Below the pieces are notes generated by a model. The model made no database searches. It was not told the DNA's origin and saw only the letters and a list, made by a program, of their open reading frames with translations. From Phycisphaerales bacterium UBA2402 (GTDB lineage: Bacteria; Planctomycetota; Phycisphaerae; Phycisphaerales; UBA1924), in NCBI GenBank assembly GCA_002343715.1, contig DDSA01000141.1:1241-11256 (forward strand): a DNA stretch of 10,016 nucleotides, written 5' to 3'. The number at the start of each line of letters is the position of its first letter. The stretch's first letter is position 1. Below are positions 1 through 5,879 of the stretch, piece after piece. A program made the position numbers and the translations under genes.

Positions 1-30
1 CTGGAGTTCAGCCGTCTGCTCTTCCGATCT
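1..30. other. Illumina adapter remnant at contig start (not genomic)
   Basis: The first 30 bases match the TruSeq read-2 adapter (the part ending in GCTCTTCCGATCT) at 28 of 30 positions. The differences from the adapter as I recall it are at window positions 12 and 16. The last 13 bases match exactly. Coding sequence of the adaptor-protein gene starts immediately after, at 31, and the adapter would otherwise be read in frame as a false C-terminal tail of ten residues. I conclude that this is untrimmed library sequence and that the left window edge is a contig end. Confidence 0.95.
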
Positions 31-666
31 CTTCTCGTTCTCGGAGGCGGCCTGGCCGACATCCATCAGGACCTGATCGACCACACCGTCGAAGGGGGCT
101 TCGAGGCGGTAACGGTTGACGCGGGCCTGCATGCGTTCCTGCTGGATCACTTCCTGAGTCTGCTGGACTTGCGCGTATAAATAATCAATCCTCGCAACTT
201 CCGCCGCGAGCCGAGCCCGGTCAACTTGCTGTGCCGATGAGCCACCCTTGGCGGCGACCGATGTTTGAATCTCGTATTCCTTGTCCGCCAGTTCCATCTG
301 CTGCCGTGCCCGCTGGACCGGGAGGTCGGTCTCGGTGCGGACTTTCTGCAGTTTGAGCAGCGCGAGGTCTTCGGCATCGTCGCCGCGGATCAGGATGTCG
401 CCCTTCTTCACTTCCTGTCCACCCTTGGCGACGATCTGGACGATGGTCGTGGGCAGGGAAAAGCCCATGACGGCATCGTGCAGAGGATGGGTGTTGGCCT
501 TGACTCCGCTGAACGCGGATATGGTCGCGGGATCGAGTTCACGCGCACGCGTGCCCGTTGGATTGTTTCCGGTGTCGAACTGCGCGAGGACAGGAGCGGC
601 AAGTCCCATCGCCGCGGCACACGCCCATAGAACCTGCGAAAATCGACGATCTTTCACGGTGGCCAT
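31..666 (-). CDS. HlyD/RND-type periplasmic adaptor (membrane fusion) protein, 3' truncated
   Basis: This gene has no stop in the window; its frame is open from ATG 666 to the contig edge, giving 212 genuine residues. Residues 1-28 look like a signal peptide: basic start, hydrophobic core, cleavage after the VLA of PVLA-Q. Residues 66-96 resemble the first half of a biotinyl-lipoyl domain (KGGQEVKKGDILIRGD). About 98-185 is a Gln/Glu/Arg-rich helical hairpin, and 188-212 begins the second lipoyl half (LEAPFDGVVDQVLMDVGQ). That split lipoyl/hairpin order is the hallmark of membrane fusion proteins, which bridge an inner-membrane pump to the outer membrane for efflux or secretion. No Shine-Dalgarno is visible; a stop lies upstream in frame and ATG 666 keeps a full signal peptide. 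The pump gene would lie beyond the contig end, so the substrate is unknown. It lies 82 bases downstream of a small exported protein gene, possibly its operon partner. Confidence 0.85.
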
Positions 667-748
667 CGCAGGAAGTATACGAACGGCGACCGTCCGCGGG
701 TTCGCGGAATCGTGGTCCGTTGAAACTCATTCGTGCTTCAATCGACGG

Positions 749-1150
749 TCAACTCCCGGCCGCGTGCGGTTCGGGAATCTCCCGCAGGATCCAGACGATC
801 TTCCTCGTGGGAGGAGGGGGTACTTTCACAGTGCTTTTGCGAGCCGCGGATCGACTATCAATCCCGACAAGGCCGTAGGTCATCTCGTCAAAGCCTTGTT
901 CTTGTGCTCGTTTTGGATTGTTTTTGAAGGCGATGTCGAGGCGTTCGCCGACGGGCACATCACAGGTCCAGACAGTTTCCCCGGTCGACGTATTGACGAT
1001 CATCACGGTTTTCGGCGAATCGGGTGTGCTGATGTATTGGCCCGACTCGCCATACTGACAACCGCCCGTCGACATGAACGCCGCCGTGCCGCCGAGCAAC
1101 ACGACAAAACCCAGAAGTGATTTGAGTCTGTTCGGACGGCGATCGATCAT
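749..1150 (-). CDS. Small exported protein of unknown function, possible lipoprotein
   Basis: I do not recognise a named family. The 133-residue product has a basic N-terminus (RRPNRLK), a hydrophobic stretch at about 11-26 and a Cys at 31 in STGGC, which could be an atypical lipobox (Thr where Leu/Val/Ile is expected at -3). The mature part, about residues 44-125, reads like a small beta-rich domain: a TVMIVNTSTGETVWTCDVPVG segment, then a basic stretch, then a Pro-rich loop (VPPPPTRK) and a final strand (IVWIL). The start at 1150 is chosen because GGAG lies 9 bases upstream. An ATG six codons earlier (1168) has no ribosome site and would add charged residues before the signal. The gene is first in a likely two-gene unit with the adaptor protein downstream and is divergent from ispF. 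A role in envelope assembly is conjecture. Confidence 0.7.
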   Translation of the reverse strand: MIDRRPNRLKSLLGFVVLLGGTAAFMSTGGCQYGESGQYISTPDSPKTVMIVNTSTGETVWTCDVPVGERLDIAFKNNPKRAQEQGFDEMTYGLVGIDSRSAARKSTVKVPPPPTRKIVWILREIPEPHAAGS

Positions 1151-1159
1151 GACGAGGCG

Positions 1160-1163
1160 CTCC
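1160..1163 (-). promoter_or_regulatory. Shine-Dalgarno GGAG that selects the 1150 start
   Basis: GGAG on the minus strand sits 9 bases before ATG 1150. It overlaps codons that would belong to the protein if the upstream ATG at 1168 were used, and that ATG has no comparable site. This favours the shorter product. Confidence 0.45.
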
Positions 1164-1325
1164 GGCATTTGTTAGGATTGCGGATAGAGTCGAACTACGT
1201 TGCTCCGAGACAATCCGGTGAGGCAGGGTACGCACCCACAGTGCTGCATCTCAGACCGACAAGAGTATCGGCCCTTCGAGTCCCTTGCCCATCGGTTTTC
1301 GATGCCGCCGGCGTAGCATCCGGCG

Positions 1326-1853
1326 ATGATTCAGAGTTCTTTCGATACCCCCACTCCCCCGATCCGGGTCGGGCATGGGTACGACCTTCACCGGCTCGAT
1401 GTTCGAGCACCGCACGGATCGGGACGCAGGCTGGTCCTCGGCGGGGTCTACCTCGAACACACACACGGCCCGGTGAGTCACTCGGACGGCGATGCGCTCT
1501 ACCACGCCGTGACGGATGCGCTGCTGGGTGCGCTTGGCCTGCCGGATATCGGACAACTCTTCCCGGACAACGATCCGGCGAACGAGTCGCGTGACTCAGC
1601 GGACTTTCTTTCAGCGGCGGCAACGCGTCTGCGCGAACTCGGGTGGAGCGTGACGAATCTCGACGCGACAGTGATCCTGGAGCGACCGAAACTCAGCCCT
1701 CATAAAGAAGCGATGCGGCGGAACCTCGCCCGGATTCTCGGCGTCGTGCCCGAGGTGGTGAACATCAAGGGCAAAACGCACGAACGCGTGGATGCGGTCG
1801 GAGAGGGCCGGGCGGTTGAGGTCCACGCGGTTGTTCTTCTGCACCGACTTTGA
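1326..1853 (+). CDS. ispF: 2-C-methyl-D-erythritol 2,4-cyclodiphosphate synthase
   Basis: IspF converts 4-diphosphocytidyl-2-C-methyl-D-erythritol 2-phosphate to the cyclic diphosphate with release of CMP, a cytoplasmic step of the MEP isoprenoid pathway; the family works as a homotrimer. The 175 residues align along their length with the E. coli enzyme after a 12-residue N-terminal extension. The metal ligands appear as D20 and H22 (GHGYDLH) and H60 (HSDGDALYH). FPDNDPA at 79-85 and K148, T151 and E153 of the C-terminal signature are present. The usual G-R-G-E-G near the C-terminus reads G-E-G-R-A (159-163), so the conserved Arg seems displaced by two positions. There is no clear Shine-Dalgarno before ATG 1326, and no other start keeps the GHGYD motif intact. 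It is a stand-alone ispF, with ispD not beside it, divergent from the small exported protein and followed 52 bases later by the PSCyt1 gene. Confidence 0.97.
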   Translation: MIQSSFDTPTPPIRVGHGYDLHRLDVRAPHGSGRRLVLGGVYLEHTHGPVSHSDGDALYHAVTDALLGALGLPDIGQLFPDNDPANESRDSADFLSAAATRLRELGWSVTNLDATVILERPKLSPHKEAMRRNLARILGVVPEVVNIKGKTHERVDAVGEGRAVEVHAVVLLHRL

Positions 1854-1905
1854 GACGGGCGAGCGCCCGCCATCACGCCTTCAATAGGACGCCGATGAGG
1901 CACTG

Positions 1906-4900
1906 ATGTTCAGAACCATCCCGCTCATTCTTCCGGTCGTCGTCATCGTCGGTGCATACGCGGTCGGCGAACGTCCGGCCACGCCGATCCCCGGCACGAC
2001 ACGGGAAAAGATCCGCTTCGCGCGCGATATCCGTCCGCTGCTTTCAGACCGGTGCTTCCAGTGCCACGGCCCGGACCGAGAGACGCGGAAGGCCGAACTT
2101 CGACTCGATCTCCGCGAAGAAGCGGTCCGGGACCGTGGCGGGTTCGCCGCGATTGTCCCGGGTGACGCTTCGGCGAGCGAACTCATGGCGAGGATCATCA
2201 GCGACGATCCGGACGAGATGATGCCGCCGTCATCGAGCCACAAGCCCCGCCTGTCGCCGGAGGAAGCCTCACTCCTGCGGGCATGGATCGAGGCGGGCGC
2301 CGAGTACGAACCCCACTGGGCCTTTGTACCCCCTTCGCGGCCGGACCTTCCCGCGGGCGGCGCGGCCAACCCGATCGATCGATTTCTCGATGCGCGATTC
2401 GCCGCTGAGAAGATTGTGCCATCGCCCGAGGCCGATCCCTCAACGCTGCTCCGCCGACTCTTCCTGGATGTCACTGGCCTGCCGCCGACACCCCAGGAAC
2501 TGGACGAGTTTCTGTCTCGCGGCGCCGGGCACTACGAGGCGTGGGTGGACCGAGTGCTAACGCGTGAGCCGTACCTGACGCGCGGGGCCGAGCACGCGGC
2601 ATCGGCTTGGCTCGACGCGGCCCGGTACGCCGACACGATCGGTATCCACACCGATGCGGGTCGGCAGATCTGGCCCTACCGCGACTGGGTGCTCCGGGCC
2701 TTTCGCGACAATATGCCCTTTGATCAGTTCATCATAGAGCAACTGGCGGGTGATCTACTGCCGGACGCCACCACGGATCAGAAAGTGGCGACGGGCTTCA
2801 ACCGTTGCCACGTGATGACGGACGAGGGCGGCGCGATCGCGGAGGAATACCTTGTGGAGTACGCGGTGGACCGCGTCTCGACAACCTCCTCGGTCTTTCT
2901 GGGTTTGACCGTGGGGTGCGCACGCTGCCACGATCACAAGTTTGATCCGATCACGATCGACGACTTTTATTCACTGACGGCCTTCTTCAACTCGGTGGAG
3001 GAGCCGGGTCTGTACAGCCAACTCCCCGATCCGAACCGCGCTTTCGAGCCTTTCCTCGATGTGCCGACACCGTCGCAGCGTGCCGCGCTCGATGCCATCG
3101 CGGAGAAGGCCGCGTCTGCTCGGGCCGCGCTGGATGGTTCCGCACCCGGCGATGAGGCGGGAGTATCGGCCTTCGTGGATTCGGTGCTGTCGCGTGCCGC
3201 GGTCGCGTGGTATCGGCCGGCTGTGGAGCGGGCCGAGTCTGCGGGCGGGGCCGATGCGTCGGTCGATCATTCGGGTTCGATCGCATTCACCGGGACCAAC
3301 CCGGCGAAGGATGATTACACGCTCAAGTTCCGCGGCGTCAAGCCCGGCACGAGGCTCCTGCTGGTCGAGGCCTTGCCGGACCCGACGACCGGCCGCGCCG
3401 GACGCGCTCCGAACGGGAACGCTGTGGTCACGGGCATCACCCTCGGCGAAACAAGCGCCGCCGGCGAGCGCCGTGAGATTCCGCTGATCTGGGCCTGGGC
3501 GGACCACTCGCAGTTGAACGGCGACCATGACATCACCAATGTCCTGAGCGCGGATCATGATGACGGGTGGGCCCTCGACGCTCATCAGCGAACCGGGGGG
3601 CGGGTCGCCCTGCTCCTGGCCGGTGAGTCCTTCGGCGATGCCCGGGGAGATTCCGAACTGACGGTCACCATTCGCCAGCGTTCGATCTATGCGCAGCACA
3701 CGCTGGCCCGGGTGCGGGTGCATTGTTCCTCATTGTCGGATGCCGGGGCGGACATGCTGCCGATCGCCGCCTCGCGTTGGCGCACCGCCGGCCCCTTTAC
3801 CGTCGGACCTGAGGAAGATCCTTACGCACGGACGGTGGGCCCGGAAGAGGGCGTGATGCTGGACCTCACCCGCAACTTCGGAAAGGGGAATCAGTACTGG
3901 AAGTTCGCGCCCGAAGCCGCGGACGGGAAACTTATCTCACTCTCGGGCGGTGCGAACGTGTCGTACGTCGGGAAGAACATTTTTTCTCCCACCGCGCGAC
4001 CGCTGGCCGCATCGCTGGGGAGCGATGACGGAGTACGGTTCTTCATCGCCGGCGAGATGGCGTTTGAGCGGCGGATCGATCGAAGCGCTGCGCCGGATCA
4101 GGATCAGGCCTCCGGTCGGCTCCGCGCCGGCGGCAACGGCATTGTTCTCAAAGTGGTGAACAGCGGGGGTGATGGTGCAGCGTACTTCCGCGCGACATCC
4201 GCGGCCGAACTTGATGGGGACCTGTTGGCGGCACTGCTGCCCGAAGATGCTCGACCCTCCCCGCTGCGTGATCGGATGATCAGAGCCTGGCGGACCGCGC
4301 ACTCGCCCCATTTCAAGGAACTCGATGCGAGGGTCACGGCGCTCGACAGGGAGCGGGCGGAGATTCAGAAGACAGTTCCCCGCACGATGGTGATGAAGGA
4401 ACTGGAGAAACCACGCGAGACGTTCGTGCTCAAGCGCGGTGTCTATGACCAGCCCGACGCGGCCCGGCCGGTGTCGCGGCGAGTGCCTACGGCGCTGGGC
4501 GTACTCCCCGCCGATGCCCCGACCGATCGCCGCGGTCTGGCGTTCTGGCTCACTTCCGCCGACAATCCGCTGACCGCACGGGTCGCGGTGAACAGGCTGT
4601 GGGAGCGGTTCTTCGGCATCGGGCTTGTGAAAACAAGCGAGGATTTCGGCCTCCAGGGCGAATGGCCGAGCCACCCCGAACTGCTGGATTATCTCGCGGT
4701 GGAGTTCCGCGAATCGGGGTGGGATGTCCGTCATCTCACCCGACTGATCCTGACCAGCGCCGCGTATCGGCGGTCCTCCGGCACACGGATTGACCTCTCG
4801 GAGATCGACCCCGAGAACAGACTTCTGGCATCATTCCCGCGCCGGCGCCTTACCGCCGAGCAACTTCGCGACCAGGCTCTCGCGGTCTCCGGGCTGCTCG

Positions 4901-5478
4901 TCGAGAAACTCGGCGGCCCCAGCGTGAAGCCGCCGCAGCCCGATGGGTTGTGGCAGGAGGTCTCCATGCCCGCGTCCAACACGCGGGTGTACGACCCGGG
5001 GACCGGCGATGACCTGTATCGGCGGAGTGTCTACACCTACTGGAAACGCGCGGTCCCGCCGCCGTCGATGTCGGCACTGGATGCGCCGACGAGGGAGTCA
5101 TGCACCGTTCGCCGCGCACCGACGAACACACCGCTCCAGTCGCTTGTACTCTGGAACGAGGAGCAATACGTCGAGTCCGCGCGGGTGCTGGCCGCACGAA
5201 CACTCCACGAATCGCCCGGCGCATCGGATGCGCAGCACGCCGAGCGCCTCTTCCGTCGCGTGACGGCCCGCGCTCCGGAGGCGGCGGAGGTCGAGGCGCT
5301 GCTGCGAGCGTTGAACGACTTCCGGGCGGGCTTCAGGCAGGATCCGCTCGACGCGGCCCGGTTGAACCGTGTCGGGACATCGCCCCCGCCGGCGGACATC
5401 GACGCGGCGGAACTCGCCTCCTGGACGATGATCGCCAGCGCCGTCATGAATCTGCACGAGACTGTCACCCAGCGTTGA
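1906..5478 (+). CDS. PSCyt1-DUF1549-DUF1553 domain protein (planctomycete cytochrome c-like)
   Basis: This 1190-residue exported protein has the full planctomycete arrangement. Residues 1-20 are a hydrophobic signal or anchor. A PSCyt1 haem-c-like domain follows, with CFQCH at 50-54 and MMPP at about 105-108 as the probable distal Met ligand, ending in W-x-E-A-G-A and HWAF. DUF1549 (PSCyt2) spans about 150-365 with DVTGLPPTPQE and the characteristic CARCHDHKFDP at about 337-347. Residues 450-770 hold two beta-rich segments I cannot assign. Residues 800-850 form a charged helix with the RETFVLKRG motif, and DUF1553 covers about 871-1100 (DNPLTARVAVNRLWERFFG, TPLQSL). Its biochemical role is unproven; the family is linked by context to polysaccharide or sulfated-substrate metabolism and electron transfer. 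A GAGG lies 5 bases before ATG 1906. The frequent partner DUF1501 is absent; the DMT-like gene follows 28 bases later. Confidence 0.95.
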   Translation: MFRTIPLILPVVVIVGAYAVGERPATPIPGTTREKIRFARDIRPLLSDRCFQCHGPDRETRKAELRLDLREEAVRDRGGFAAIVPGDASASELMARIISDDPDEMMPPSSSHKPRLSPEEASLLRAWIEAGAEYEPHWAFVPPSRPDLPAGGAANPIDRFLDARFAAEKIVPSPEADPSTLLRRLFLDVTGLPPTPQELDEFLSRGAGHYEAWVDRVLTREPYLTRGAEHAASAWLDAARYADTIGIHTDAGRQIWPYRDWVLRAFRDNMPFDQFIIEQLAGDLLPDATTDQKVATGFNRCHVMTDEGGAIAEEYLVEYAVDRVSTTSSVFLGLTVGCARCHDHKFDPITIDDFYSLTAFFNSVEEPGLYSQLPDPNRAFEPFLDVPTPSQRAALDAIAEKAASARAALDGSAPGDEAGVSAFVDSVLSRAAVAWYRPAVERAESAGGADASVDHSGSIAFTGTNPAKDDYTLKFRGVKPGTRLLLVEALPDPTTGRAGRAPNGNAVVTGITLGETSAAGERREIPLIWAWADHSQLNGDHDITNVLSADHDDGWALDAHQRTGGRVALLLAGESFGDARGDSELTVTIRQRSIYAQHTLARVRVHCSSLSDAGADMLPIAASRWRTAGPFTVGPEEDPYARTVGPEEGVMLDLTRNFGKGNQYWKFAPEAADGKLISLSGGANVSYVGKNIFSPTARPLAASLGSDDGVRFFIAGEMAFERRIDRSAAPDQDQASGRLRAGGNGIVLKVVNSGGDGAAYFRATSAAELDGDLLAALLPEDARPSPLRDRMIRAWRTAHSPHFKELDARVTALDRERAEIQKTVPRTMVMKELEKPRETFVLKRGVYDQPDAARPVSRRVPTALGVLPADAPTDRRGLAFWLTSADNPLTARVAVNRLWERFFGIGLVKTSEDFGLQGEWPSHPELLDYLAVEFRESGWDVRHLTRLILTSAAYRRSSGTRIDLSEIDPENRLLASFPRRRLTAEQLRDQALAVSGLLVEKLGGPSVKPPQPDGLWQEVSMPASNTRVYDPGTGDDLYRRSVYTYWKRAVPPPSMSALDAPTRESCTVRRAPTNTPLQSLVLWNEEQYVESARVLAARTLHESPGASDAQHAERLFRRVTARAPEAAEVEALLRALNDFRAGFRQDPLDAARLNRVGTSPPPADIDAAELASWTMIASAVMNLHETVTQR

Positions 5479-5506
5479 CGCCACACACCTTCCTCTATCC
5501 GCAACC

Positions 5507-5875
5507 ATGATCAGCATGCGCCTCGTCGCGGCTCTCGGGCTGCTCACGCTCTCCAACGTCTTCATGACCTTCGCGTGGTACTACCACCTGAAGATCAAGT
5601 CCTGGCCGATCTGGCTGGCGATCCTTGCGAGTTGGGGTATCGCGTTCTTCGAGTACTGCCTCCAGGTGCCCGCCAACCGCATCGGGCACATCAACTACGG
5701 AGGGCCGCTGACGGTGGCACAACTCAAGATCGTCCAGGAAGCACTGACGCTGATCGTCTTCACGGTGTTCACGCTGGTGGTGATGCCCAACGAAAAACTC
5801 CGCTGGAGCGACTACACCGCCTTCGCGCTCGTCTTCGCGGCGGTGGCGGTCAGCGTGCTCGGTCGGCGTGCTTGA
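5507..5875 (+). CDS. DMT family (DUF486) small membrane protein
   Basis: This 122-residue protein is an inner-membrane protein of the DUF486 / DMT-like family, related in fold to half-size drug/metabolite transporters. Four hydrophobic segments are visible at about 6-24, 32-51, 75-93 and 102-119. The family signature is clear: SNVFMTFAWYYHLK near the start, SWGIAFFEYCLQVPANRIGH in the second helix and loop, and a QLKIVQEALTLIVF third helix. The length matches the family, so the gene is intact. Substrate and function of the family are unknown. No Shine-Dalgarno is visible before ATG 5507; an alternative Met three codons later (5516) is equally possible. It follows the PSCyt1 gene by 28 bases and probably shares its transcript, and its stop codon lies 4 bases from that of the convergent dockerin gene. 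Confidence 0.93.
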   Translation: MISMRLVAALGLLTLSNVFMTFAWYYHLKIKSWPIWLAILASWGIAFFEYCLQVPANRIGHINYGGPLTVAQLKIVQEALTLIVFTVFTLVVMPNEKLRWSDYTAFALVFAAVAVSVLGRRA

Positions 5876-5879
5876 GTCT

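Noticed and set aside
694..707. CCGCG-GGTT-CGCGG hairpin between the two left minus-strand genes
   Set aside because: It has only a 5-base stem and no T-run on either strand; it is too weak to call a terminator.
281..1120. Long plus-strand open frame (279 codons) over the left end
   Set aside because: It is antisense to the adaptor and small exported protein genes; its translation is Arg/Ser-rich with no domain, typical of shadow frames in GC-rich DNA.
1151..1325. Promoter for the divergent ispF and small exported protein genes
   Set aside because: TTGTCT and CTATCC-like words exist on the minus strand, but spacing and match are poor; nothing firm enough to list.
2911..2943. Second CxxCH (CARCH) in the PSCyt1 protein as evidence for a dihaem cytochrome
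   Set aside because: CARCHDHKFDP is a standard motif of DUF1549 and does not by itself show a second haem site.
2971..4734. Long minus-strand open frames (250 and 265 codons) opposite the PSCyt1 gene
   Set aside because: Their translations are Arg/Gly/His-rich and domain-free, and they oppose a clearly real gene with motifs along its length.
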